31,459 nt of DNA from a virus, in IMG/VR virus record IMGVR_UViG_3300030099_005398, positions 1 to 31,459 of that record; one strand, written 5' to 3'. Shown piece after piece: positions 21,923 through 29,993 of the stretch (the stretch's first letter is position 1; each line of letters starts with the position of its first letter). The notes under the pieces are model-generated. The model was not told the origin of the DNA. It did no database searches and saw only the letters and a list, made by a program, of their open reading frames with translations. Made by a program: the position numbers and the translations under genes.

Positions 21923-22316
21923 AAATTGTAGCGAATAATTTAGGGTTAAGATGGTGCAGAGTCATTGTTTGCTTTGATAAGGCTACCACAAGCTGCTCGT
22001 TGGTCAATAGCATTTTTTGCTGATCGAAGTTTTTTTCATCAAATCCTACACCCTCTAGCATGCAGTGGTAAATCTCATGAATTATAGTCTCTCTAGCATC
22101 AATATCATCAAGACTCATTTCTAATTTAATTTTACGCTCATCCCAAATGCACAAGCCATCCACTTTTTGATCACCCTCATAAAGATCGGAGTGAAGTTCA
22201 AATGTAAAAGTAGACCAACCCAATTTTACATCTCCAATTTCTCTATCAATAAGTTTATTGTAGATGTGTTTTTTATCCTTTATAAAAGGAAAGTCACTTG
22301 GCTTGTTGTTCTTCAT
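21915..22316 (-). CDS. HEXXH metalloprotease-like protein (copy 2)
   Basis: 133 residues. HEIYH at residues 80-84 with a probable third ligand E107 in TNEQL, and the closing block HHLNPKLFATIY. It aligns with the gene at 924-1277 (HEICH, TNEYL, LNPELF), with 24-27 residues between the HExxH and TNE in both. It overlaps the helicase gene by 23 bases and follows the weak site GGAGCCC. It lies inside the replication block, so it may act on a replication or host protein; the substrate is unknown. Confidence 0.7.
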   Translation of the reverse strand: MKNNKPSDFPFIKDKKHIYNKLIDREIGDVKLGWSTFTFELHSDLYEGDQKVDGLCIWDERKIKLEMSLDDIDARETIIHEIYHCMLEGVGFDEKNFDQQKMLLTNEQLVVALSKQTMTLHHLNPKLFATIYA

Positions 22317-23604
22317 GTGAGGGCTCCTTCATCTGTAGAGTAGAGTAATCGACTCCGACATTAATTAAATAGTGTTGTTTTGAGTCTCTTGCTTTGATAA
22401 CAAAAACTCTCATGGCACCCTCATCATACTCTTCTTGAGTCTGATTCAAAGAAATAACCCAATCAGCAGGTCTAATTTTTCCGTAGGAGTCACCAAGTTC
22501 AGCATCCGTAATAATGTTCACTCTTCTGGCCTGCCTGTTAGTTTGAGAGGCTGTCCAGATGAGGCAGTTGTTTTCCACTCCTAAACCTCTAAGCTCTTCA
22601 GCGATACGCTGCTGGGCTTGATATTCAGAATCAATAATACGATTTGGGCGTAGAAGCTCAAGGTAGTCTACAATAATCAAATCTGGCGTAAATCCACTAT
22701 GAAGCTTTAACTGCACCAAAAGAGATCTGAGCTTGTTTACGTTGGATTCGCCTGTGGGAAATTCTTTGATGATAAGTCTACCATTAGTTCTCTCTTTAAC
22801 TTCTCGAAGTCTATCCTTGAGTTTGAGTTGAGCAAGTGGTTTTTTTAAATCACTATTCCTAATCTCAGTTAGGACAGAGTCGAATCTACCAGCAATTTTA
22901 TCCTGGCTCATCTCCAGGGACACGTATAGTACATTTTTACCCTCGTAGATCGCATGAGCACCTTGATTAACTAGATAAAGAGATTTGCCAACACCAGGGG
23001 GTGCGACAACTATCGCTAGTTCCTTAGGGGCTAGACCACCCTCAAGGTGTCTATCGTGAGTTCTAAAAGCTGTACCAATCTTAGTTTGGTTACTCTCCTC
23101 ATAAGATCGTCTAAGTCTGTTTTGAACATCATCAAAATATTCTTGACCAACATCCACGTTGCGGTTTACCAGCAGAGCATCCTTAACAAGTTCTTCTACC
23201 TGAGCAATATCACCCTCTTCATTAAGAATAACAATTGCCTTTCTAACTGCCTGCTCCATTGACTTGTTTCTAGCAAACTGCTCAACGGTATCTAGCAGAA
23301 ACTCTCTATCTCCTAAACAAGCCTTATCAATAGTGTTGATTTCTGCGAGAGTGTTTTCATAGTCCACCCCAAGATCGCAAGCTCCAGAGACTGTCGCATT
23401 TATGTAATCTGGCAGAATGGAATCGGAAGGAAGTCTCTGATACTTTTCATAGTAATTTCTTACGCCTAGAAATACGTTCTTGTATGCTGGGAAATCGAAA
23501 TACTCAGGCTTCAGTAGAGGAACGATCTCAGAGAAAAACTCAACGTCTTTCTTGAGAAGATACAAACAACCACGCTTGGTGTTGTCTGAGATGTGGTAGG
23601 GCAT
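22294..23604 (-). CDS. DnaB/gp41-like replicative helicase
   Basis: 436 residues. N-terminal helical domain (about 1-170) as in DnaB/gp41, then the RecA-like ATPase domain with Walker A APPGVGKS (201-208), VLYVSLEMS, Walker B LIIVDYLEL (309-317), and a later ATPase-loop block with TASQTNRQA (near 350) and VIKARDSKQ. It unwinds DNA ahead of the fork. A TATCAT box ends 5 bases before ATG 23604 and there is no Shine-Dalgarno site. Confidence 0.9.
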   Translation of the reverse strand: MPYHISDNTKRGCLYLLKKDVEFFSEIVPLLKPEYFDFPAYKNVFLGVRNYYEKYQRLPSDSILPDYINATVSGACDLGVDYENTLAEINTIDKACLGDREFLLDTVEQFARNKSMEQAVRKAIVILNEEGDIAQVEELVKDALLVNRNVDVGQEYFDDVQNRLRRSYEESNQTKIGTAFRTHDRHLEGGLAPKELAIVVAPPGVGKSLYLVNQGAHAIYEGKNVLYVSLEMSQDKIAGRFDSVLTEIRNSDLKKPLAQLKLKDRLREVKERTNGRLIIKEFPTGESNVNKLRSLLVQLKLHSGFTPDLIIVDYLELLRPNRIIDSEYQAQQRIAEELRGLGVENNCLIWTASQTNRQARRVNIITDAELGDSYGKIRPADWVISLNQTQEEYDEGAMRVFVIKARDSKQHYLINVGVDYSTLQMKEPSHEEQQAK

Positions 23605-23609
23605 TCTGT

Positions 23610-23615
23610 ATGATA
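23610..23615 (-). promoter_or_regulatory. TATCAT box, 5 bases before helicase ATG
   Basis: Minus strand CCCTATCAT, spacer ACAGA, then ATG 23604. A one-base variant of TATAAT with the same spacing. The gap to the next gene is 30 bases. It probably starts the helicase, metalloprotease, UvsY-like and later genes. Confidence 0.4.
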
Positions 23616-23634
23616 GGGTTTAGGTTTCTAATAT

Positions 23635-24198
23635 TTAGGTTTTCTTTACATATGCTGGTCTTCCTAACGACCCATCTTTTGTTAGAGTCGCGTTGACCTG
23701 CTTCATATCTCTCTTCTTTTGTGCGACCTCTGCGTCGTTAAGCTTTCTGACTGAGCCCTCTTTGGCTAGAACCTCATAGTTAGGGACAATTTTAGCGTAA
23801 GCTTGCCCACCACTTTTTCTCCTTTTCTTGGTGGCAGCGATTGATTCCTCTAAAAATTTATCACCTTGTTTTTTATCCATGCCATAGTGGTGGTATCTCT
23901 GTCTCTCTTTCAAAGCATGATAAGAATTTCTGCCATGCTTAATAGTGGGTGCGCCATCCACTATCCGTTCACCTTTACCGCCACAGTAACAGTCTACCAC
24001 ATCAGGCGGCATATCGCCATACTTAACTTCTTTATAAACTTCATAATCTCTGGGGTCGTCCCAATCAGGAAGAGCATCGATCTCTTCCTGATTAAGGCTA
24101 CTAACTAATACTTGCTCTGTGAAAACGTCATCAACTAAAGGAATATGACGCAATTCCTCTTTGTCGCACTCGGCACAGTAATAGTTATAGTAAGGCAT
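23635..24198 (-). CDS. FmdB-like zinc-ribbon protein
   Basis: 187 residues. N-terminal PYYNYYCAEC (C8, C11) with a second CYC pair in VDCYCGGKGERI, as in FmdB-type zinc ribbons (CxxC...CxC). The C-terminal half is basic and helical (KKQGDKF..., KKRRKSGG), without recognised domain. ATG 24198 overlaps the reductase stop (TAATG) with GGAG about 8 bases upstream; the in-frame ATG at 24210 lies inside the reductase gene. Role unknown; nucleic-acid binding is plausible. Confidence 0.6.
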   Translation of the reverse strand: MPYYNYYCAECDKEELRHIPLVDDVFTEQVLVSSLNQEEIDALPDWDDPRDYEVYKEVKYGDMPPDVVDCYCGGKGERIVDGAPTIKHGRNSYHALKERQRYHHYGMDKKQGDKFLEESIAATKKRRKSGGQAYAKIVPNYEVLAKEGSVRKLNDAEVAQKKRDMKQVNATLTKDGSLGRPAYVKKT

Positions 24199-26102
24199 TA
24201 GGCTCCACACTCCCCGCCAATCTTGCAGACCTCAACTGCCATCTCTGTCTCAACTTGCTCAGAAGCAATAAGCTCCATTGCCCTGGCGATGTTTTCCTCA
24301 GTGGGGGATAGAGCCTCCAGTGGCTCCATGCCTTTTGATCCAGCGCGATAAACCGTCATGCCCTTAAGATAAGGAGCATACTTTAGAGCCATCTTAGAGA
24401 CAACCTCATGGCTTGCGTCATTAGGCAGATTAATTGTTTTGCTAATCGCGTTATCAACATACTTCTGAATACAGGCCTGAACAGCCATGTGTTGTTCAGG
24501 AGTGATATCATAAGATCCCACAATATGCCTACCGTTACTACCCTTCATCAACTCCTCCTTAAATAGAGGATCAAGAACGAGAATAGATTTCCAAGTGTTA
24601 CCCTCACGATAACGACGGTTGTACATTGGAGCAAAGATCGGCTCAATTCCAGTTGAGGCGCCGTGAACCATTGAGATTGTGCCTGTAGGAGCAGCCGTAA
24701 GCATCACCGCGTTACGAATACCATGCTCCTTGATAAGCATCCTAATCCGAGCAGGAAGTGTCTTAGCGAACTCTTCATTCAAATATTTGCGAGCATTGAA
24801 CTCGGGGAAGGAGCCACGCTCGCGGGCGATGTAAACAGAAGCAAGGTAGGCCTCGTTACGGATAGTAGTATAGAGTCTATCAATGAACTCGATACACTTG
24901 TCAGTACCATACTTGATACCCAGCTTGATGAGCATGTGGTGCAGGCCCATCGTGCCTAGACCAATCCGACGAGAACGATCACCCGCAATCTTGCACTCCT
25001 CAATCGGGTAGTGATTTGCAGTCAGAGTGTTGTCGAGAAATCGAATACCCGTGCGAATAGTTCTGGCAAGTCGGTTCCAGTCCAAGTCGCTACCGTCCTC
25101 ATTTACCATATTGGACAGGTTAACGTGACCCAAACAACAATTAGCATATGAGTCCAACGGAATCTCACCACAAGGGTTAGTGGCATTCATGCGAAGGAAG
25201 TAGGACATGTTGGTGTAGCGGTTCGTCAGTGACAGGTTGAAGATACCCGGCTCACCAGACTTAACCGCATTTTCCCACAGTCGATTCCACAGGTCAATAG
25301 CCTTGAATTGAACTTCTTGAACATCTTCAAACTGATCATCCCAACCACGAAGATGATGCTGCTTCGCACGGCCCAAAGCATCCTCTTCAGACAGTGCAAC
25401 AATGTTAATGATTTCACTGTGTCCATCGCTAGAGATTCTGTTTGCCGAGTAAACTTGATATTCTCGGTTACCAAATTTAAACTGCCAAGTATCATCATTC
25501 TCACACGCTTCAATAAATTTATCGGTGATCGCAACCGAAATATTGAAGTTCGTTAGCTGAGAAAGATCCAGCTTAATATGCAAAAAGTCCAGTAGATCAG
25601 GGTGATCCACATTAAGTTCCGCCATAAGTGCGGTCCTTCTGTTTTTACCTGCTTTAACATGATTTCCTACCTCATTAATCATTTGCATCACTGACACAGA
25701 GCCAGGAGCAGAGTTTTTCACATTACCAATATCATCGCCCTTCGGACGAATCTTAGAAAAATTGAAGCCAATACCGCCACCCCCGCAGGAGATACGATAC
25801 ATATCTTGAATAGTTTTACCAATGGATTCCACGCTGTCTTCAGGCTCAATAGCATAGCAGTTAAGAAGATTCTGTTGGCTACGACCAGCACCATAAATGA
25901 TTCGACCGCCAGGGACGAGATCACCTGTGCTTAAAGCATCATAGAACTTCTTCTCATACTTTTCTATTTCTTCTTCACTCTCAACAGATGCGATGTGCTT
26001 TGCCATCGCCTTACATCTCTCTGAGTATTTCGTTTCGCCTGGGTAAGCGTAACGAGACATGAAGATTTCTTGACCCATACTATCCAATTGTTTAATTGCC
26101 AT
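24198..26102 (-). CDS. nrdJ: B12-dependent (class II) ribonucleotide reductase
   Basis: 634 residues. A complete catalytic set: NCYAI (C82), NATNPCGEIPL with thiyl C311 and neighbours N309 and E313, NCCLGHVNL (C322/C323) as the redox partner, APTGTISMVHGASTGIEP as the phosphate/substrate loop, and a C-terminal CKIGGEC pair (626, 632) for reduction by thioredoxin. Class II enzymes need adenosylcobalamin and no second subunit. An extra segment of about 50 residues (210-262, with YQVYSANRI and ALSEEDAL) lies between barrel strands. It overlaps the exonuclease gene upstream. Confidence 0.92.
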   Translation of the reverse strand: MAIKQLDSMGQEIFMSRYAYPGETKYSERCKAMAKHIASVESEEEIEKYEKKFYDALSTGDLVPGGRIIYGAGRSQQNLLNCYAIEPEDSVESIGKTIQDMYRISCGGGGIGFNFSKIRPKGDDIGNVKNSAPGSVSVMQMINEVGNHVKAGKNRRTALMAELNVDHPDLLDFLHIKLDLSQLTNFNISVAITDKFIEACENDDTWQFKFGNREYQVYSANRISSDGHSEIINIVALSEEDALGRAKQHHLRGWDDQFEDVQEVQFKAIDLWNRLWENAVKSGEPGIFNLSLTNRYTNMSYFLRMNATNPCGEIPLDSYANCCLGHVNLSNMVNEDGSDLDWNRLARTIRTGIRFLDNTLTANHYPIEECKIAGDRSRRIGLGTMGLHHMLIKLGIKYGTDKCIEFIDRLYTTIRNEAYLASVYIARERGSFPEFNARKYLNEEFAKTLPARIRMLIKEHGIRNAVMLTAAPTGTISMVHGASTGIEPIFAPMYNRRYREGNTWKSILVLDPLFKEELMKGSNGRHIVGSYDITPEQHMAVQACIQKYVDNAISKTINLPNDASHEVVSKMALKYAPYLKGMTVYRAGSKGMEPLEALSPTEENIARAMELIASEQVETEMAVEVCKIGGECGA

Positions 26103-27693
26103 TGCTAATCTTACTGATTCCTTTGTGTTTTCTAACTGTAACTGCGTTTGTGTCTCCCAGAAGTTCCTGTAAATAACTATTATGTGTAATCACTAAAACC
26201 TTCTTCTCAGGATTCTGGGATTCGAGAGTGCGAAGAAGATTGTTGACGGCCAAGATACCAGGATTATCGATGTTATCACAAACCTCATCAAAGAACAAGA
26301 GGTTGCAATCAGTTCTCGAAATCTTAGAGCTAAGATCTTGAAGGGCAAGCATTATAGCTAGGTTGACCTTCCTTTTCTCACCCCCAGATAAAGAAATGTA
26401 CTTGGTCTCTACGTTGTTATTACAAATGGTCTCAGACAATTCGTCATTGAACTCTAAAGAGAACTGTCCACCAGTAAGGATTGAAGCATACTCGTTAGAT
26501 CGTAAGTTGAAGTAATCCAAAATGTTCCTAATGATATAACGGATAAGTCCCTTTTCTGAGAAGGCAGTCTCCCAGAACTTCATAACCTCAAGTAGAGAAT
26601 CAAGCTCCAGCCTTTTGGCTTCATATTCCTCCAACTGTGCTGATACTTGGGATAGTCTATGTATGCTACTTTGAGCATTTTCTATCTGTTTATTTTTTTT
26701 ATTGTATTTTGCCCACTCAGATGAAGAGATCTTTGGCTTTGATGTCTCATTGATGTCTCTGAGATCCTTAATTAGAATCTCTTCCTCTTTGATCCGGCGA
26801 GCAAGCTCATCTGCGTCCCCACCAAGGCTGATAATATCTTGCTTGGTTTGAGACTTGGTGTATTTGCTTTTGCAGACATGACACTCTTTCTCTTCTTCGT
26901 AAACTCCCTCTTTAATTGAATCATTAATTCTACGAAGACGATCACGTTCTTTCTTTATGGCTCTCTGATACTCTCGAATGTGCTTCTCATTCTCTGTGAT
27001 CCTTGCTTCAGCTTTTAGAATTTTTTCCAAGCTGGGTAGCTTAACCAACTTATACTTCTCATCAGGAACTTCAGCCTGCAACTTATCTTTCTCGTTGATA
27101 AGGTTAGCTAGCAGGGTTCCAATCACTTTCAACTCACCTTGATATGAAGACTTCAATTGCTTAACAGAGGCACGCTTTGAGAAGATGTCATCAAGGTTGA
27201 AACAGTTCTTGATAATTTTACGCTTATCCTCTGGGGTCGAGTCGAGGAAGGTAAACGTGGAATGCTGACCGAATACTACAGACGCAAGGAAGGACTTGTA
27301 ATCACTCTCAAGCAACTCCTCCAACGCATCTTGAGTCTGAGTCGCGTTAGCCTTGTTTATCAGGGTTCCGTTAACCTCCACATCCAAACCAGTGGGCCTC
27401 TTAGACCTTGTAATTATGATGGTACCGATGCCCTTCTTCTCAATTTCAACGCATACAGAGCAATCCTTACCAGCCTGAGAGTTAACTAGAGCCGCTTCAG
27501 TAGACTTACGAATTGTGGTACCGTAAATACCCCAAGTGACGGCCTCAAACAGAACACTCTTCCCAGCGCCATTAGATCCTCCACTATCTTTATTTCGACC
27601 TAGGATCCTGGTGATGCCGTCAAATTCGGAAAAGTTTAGATCTAAACGTCTGAATGAATAAAAGTTCTTAGCCGTGATCTTCTTGATCTGCAT
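26092..27693 (-). CDS. gp46/SbcC-like recombination ATPase
   Basis: 533 residues. ABC-type ATPase of the SbcC/Rad50 family: Walker A GGSNGAGKS (38-46), a zinc-hook CHVC (271-274) between coiled-coil arms of about 100 residues each, signature LSGGEK (435-440), Walker B LLFFDE (465-470) and the His switch VITHNS. With the next gene it makes the nuclease that processes DNA ends for recombination and replication. The arms are short, as in T4 gp46. ATG 27693 overlaps the partner gene. Confidence 0.92.
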   Translation of the reverse strand: MQIKKITAKNFYSFRRLDLNFSEFDGITRILGRNKDSGGSNGAGKSVLFEAVTWGIYGTTIRKSTEAALVNSQAGKDCSVCVEIEKKGIGTIIITRSKRPTGLDVEVNGTLINKANATQTQDALEELLESDYKSFLASVVFGQHSTFTFLDSTPEDKRKIIKNCFNLDDIFSKRASVKQLKSSYQGELKVIGTLLANLINEKDKLQAEVPDEKYKLVKLPSLEKILKAEARITENEKHIREYQRAIKKERDRLRRINDSIKEGVYEEEKECHVCKSKYTKSQTKQDIISLGGDADELARRIKEEEILIKDLRDINETSKPKISSSEWAKYNKKNKQIENAQSSIHRLSQVSAQLEEYEAKRLELDSLLEVMKFWETAFSEKGLIRYIIRNILDYFNLRSNEYASILTGGQFSLEFNDELSETICNNNVETKYISLSGGEKRKVNLAIMLALQDLSSKISRTDCNLLFFDEVCDNIDNPGILAVNNLLRTLESQNPEKKVLVITHNSYLQELLGDTNAVTVRKHKGISKISNGN

Positions 27694-28720
27694 AATCTTT
27701 GATGAGGTTTAGGCCTGACTCTAGCCTATCTTTTGGTATCGTTGAACATTGTTCATCAATATACTTGCTGATGATATCCGTATCAATTACCGTTAAAGGG
27801 ACATTAGGATCATAGCCCGACAACCTTTCATTTAAAGTATCGTCGTAAACGGGTTGAAATTTCAAATCAACATGAGCCACTTTAAATTTATCAGCAATAT
27901 CGGCCCGTAGTAGTGAGGGTGGTTCATCTGCAAACTTATCAATGGTTACGCGCAGAAGAGTGAAATAATTTGGATCCGAGATTTCATCTCTCATTGCTTC
28001 AAGAGCATCATAAGGAGCTTCATAGAAACGTGGTCCAAATCCTACTTTAAATTTAATTAGTGGACCCCATCCGTCGTTATGTTGTTCCAGTATACCCACA
28101 TAATGTTCGTTATCAGACTCTCCGAAGTTAGTTGACCAAGGAGTTCCTAATACAGTTACGTGTTCATCCTCCACGTACTTGTGAATATGCCCAAGAATTG
28201 TCCTGCACCCAAAGTCTTTCAACTTAAGATCAGAATCAAAGCCACGGATGCCAAGGTGAGCAGGACAGTAGCTGAAATGGCCGAAAGCGATGTAATTATC
28301 ATCAGATCCTCGATGTAAGTGCTCCTTAATCGTCTCTTCATTCTCATAGTGCGGTATCAATAAAAATTTAAGATCAGTATCAACTAAAGTTTGCTGGACA
28401 AGCCGCACTTTCGACCCTGGGTAGCAAAGTGTTTCCAGCGCAGTTAAACCATCATCGTTTCTGTTTTGCGAATCATGGTTACCTCTAAGCACATACATGA
28501 ATTTCAGACCTGGGGTCAGAGCCAGTTTCTGAAACATTTTATGAGTTGCTACAATCACCTCAGGGGAAGGTTTTCTATGATGATAGATGTCACCTAGAAA
28601 AACAACATGAGTGGGCTTGTGCTCATTAACAATCCTGATCGTAGATTCTATTTGGCTTTGGAGATAGCCTTCACATTTAGTGTCGTAGTGCGTGTCTCCA
28701 ACAATGAGACATTTCTTCAC
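27668..28720 (-). CDS. gp47/SbcD-like nuclease
   Basis: 350 residues. A calcineurin-like phosphoesterase: GDTHYD (8-13), FLGDIYHHRK, RGNHDSQN, an IPHYENEE segment, FGHFSY and LGHIHKY, the five metal-binding motifs of SbcD/Mre11. The C-terminal part has no recognised domain, as is usual. The start is GTG 28720, overlapping the ThyX stop (GTGA) with AGGAGAG 6 bases upstream; an ATG at 28750 would sit inside ThyX. It overlaps gp46 by 26 bases. Confidence 0.92.
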   Translation of the reverse strand: MKKCLIVGDTHYDTKCEGYLQSQIESTIRIVNEHKPTHVVFLGDIYHHRKPSPEVIVATHKMFQKLALTPGLKFMYVLRGNHDSQNRNDDGLTALETLCYPGSKVRLVQQTLVDTDLKFLLIPHYENEETIKEHLHRGSDDNYIAFGHFSYCPAHLGIRGFDSDLKLKDFGCRTILGHIHKYVEDEHVTVLGTPWSTNFGESDNEHYVGILEQHNDGWGPLIKFKVGFGPRFYEAPYDALEAMRDEISDPNYFTLLRVTIDKFADEPPSLLRADIADKFKVAHVDLKFQPVYDDTLNERLSGYDPNVPLTVIDTDIISKYIDEQCSTIPKDRLESGLNLIKDYADQEDHG

Positions 28721-29493
28721 AGACTCTCCTTCGTAATCCCAAGCTTGCACAAGTCATCCCTCATCAATTCGTAGATTCCTTCAGCCAGCATCCTAATCTC
28801 ATATTGAGCGTCTAGCTTCAGACGCTGATGCAAGAACCAAATAACGCTTTGCAGGCTAAGAGTCCAGTATGCCTTAGTATACATACATTGAGGGAGGATG
28901 CCTCTTGCTTGCTCTTTAGCTACACCGTTTTTAATCATGCGATTATACATGTGTAGGGCATTAGTGCATAGCTGATCCATGTATTCAATAACCTCACCGG
29001 GATACATATAGCCCATGGTATTTTCTTCCATAGGGTTTTCATACCCACCGGAGGATTGTTTGTTTCCATGAGGAGGATTAGATCTCAACTCTGCCGGGAG
29101 ATAATAATCATCCGACGTTTTGGTGTATCGACCACTAACCTCATTCCAAGAGCATCCCTTGTCGATGTCATACAAGTGATCAAACTCTTCAATAAATATC
29201 TCCCTTCCGTCAGCCTCTACTGACCTAAACCCCGAACCCACTTGATATTTCATTAACTGCCTTGCCACAAAAATAGGCAGTTTTACCTGAAATGTATAGT
29301 AGCTGTGACGGAAGGGAGATGTGTGTTCATGCTTCCAGAGAAACCTAGTCAGTCTTTGATCCTTTTCATCAAACTCATCTTTTTCAAAGTCGTATGAACA
29401 CCTAGCTGCGTTTACAGTCTTTAACGCAGAATCAGCAATCATACGGTCAACCAAAGAAACTGAACTCTTTTTATCTTTAAGAAAGTCTATCAT
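28717..29493 (-). CDS. thyX: ThyX-type flavin thymidylate synthase with split motif
   Basis: 258 residues. Methylates dUMP to dTMP with FAD and methylene-tetrahydrofolate. The start of the ThyX fold is normal: TSPFRHSYYTFQVKLPIFVARQ. The signature that usually reads RHRxxSxNExSxRY is altered: KYQVGS (82-87) stands in place of RHRxGS, then about 27 residues (88-114) are inserted, and SWNEVSGRY (115-123) follows. The rest is clear: MYPGEV, ARGILPQCMYTKAYWT and FLHQRL. The missing RHR may reduce activity or the insert may supply the residues. ATG 29493 is preceded by no Shine-Dalgarno sequence; a TATAAT lies 21 bases away. Confidence 0.85.
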   Translation of the reverse strand: MIDFLKDKKSSVSLVDRMIADSALKTVNAARCSYDFEKDEFDEKDQRLTRFLWKHEHTSPFRHSYYTFQVKLPIFVARQLMKYQVGSGFRSVEADGREIFIEEFDHLYDIDKGCSWNEVSGRYTKTSDDYYLPAELRSNPPHGNKQSSGGYENPMEENTMGYMYPGEVIEYMDQLCTNALHMYNRMIKNGVAKEQARGILPQCMYTKAYWTLSLQSVIWFLHQRLKLDAQYEIRMLAEGIYELMRDDLCKLGITKESL

Positions 29494-29514
29494 AGGGGTA
29501 AATAGGTTAGGAGT

Positions 29515-29520
29515 ATTATA
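29515..29520 (-). promoter_or_regulatory. TATAAT box in the divergent gap before ThyX
   Basis: Minus strand GGCTATAAT lies 21 bases before ThyX ATG 29493. The same bases on the plus strand give TATTAT four bases before ATG 29524 of the basic protein, so the box may serve either strand. TTAGGAG (29507-29513) also offers a normal ribosome site for the plus gene. Confidence 0.45.
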
Positions 29521-29523
29521 GCC

Positions 29524-29973
29524 ATGGTTGGAAGGTTTAAGCAAGCTTTGTTAGAAAAAGGTAAGATGCCTAGTAAATTCTCGGTAAAGAGCGGAGATAA
29601 GTCTGCCAAGGGTGGACTCACGGCTAAAGGCGTTAAAAGGTATAGAGCAGCCAATCCTGGTTCAAAGCTTAAGACTGCTGTAACCACCAAACCATCAAAA
29701 CTTAAAAAAGGTAGTAAATCTGCTAAGCGTCGTAAGTCCTTCTGCGCTCGTATGGGTGGGATGAAAAAACGTCTAACCTCAGCTAAGACTCGTAGAGATC
29801 CTGATAGTCGTATTAACAAGGCTCTGCGAAAGTGGAACTGCTCTACTGATATTGTCAGGGGGGCTCGCTTGGCATTGGCTGAGAGAATCCTCGAAGCTTG
29901 CTGGGCTACTCACAAGCAAGTGGGCATGAAAAAGAAGGGTGGCCGCATGGTCCCTAACTGTGTGAGGAAGTAA
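29524..29973 (+). CDS. Conserved basic phage protein (DUF6321/DUF5872-like)
   Basis: 149 residues, very basic. The block KSGDKSAKGGLTAKGVKRYR, AANPGSKLKTAVTTKPS, KKGSKSAKRRKSFCARM and ALRKWNC is a set I recall from proteins of tailed phages and marine metagenomes, with CARM and KWNC as fixed cysteines. The second part, VRGARLALAERILEACWATHK then KKKGGRMVPNC, is a second module. A DNA- or RNA-binding packaging or virion role is plausible. TTAGGAG lies 10 bases before the ATG. The family name is from memory. Confidence 0.6.
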   Translation: MVGRFKQALLEKGKMPSKFSVKSGDKSAKGGLTAKGVKRYRAANPGSKLKTAVTTKPSKLKKGSKSAKRRKSFCARMGGMKKRLTSAKTRRDPDSRINKALRKWNCSTDIVRGARLALAERILEACWATHKQVGMKKKGGRMVPNCVRK

Positions 29974-29993
29974 AGAATAATATATATAAAAAT

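Noticed and set aside
28978-29234. Intein or group I intron as the ThyX insert
   Set aside because: The extra segment is only about 27 residues, in frame, without Cys/His splice residues; it is an ordinary insertion.
29490-29819. 109-codon minus-strand frame opposite the basic protein
   Set aside because: It is antisense to a conserved basic protein and has repetitive Leu/Pro composition that mirrors Lys-rich coding sequence.
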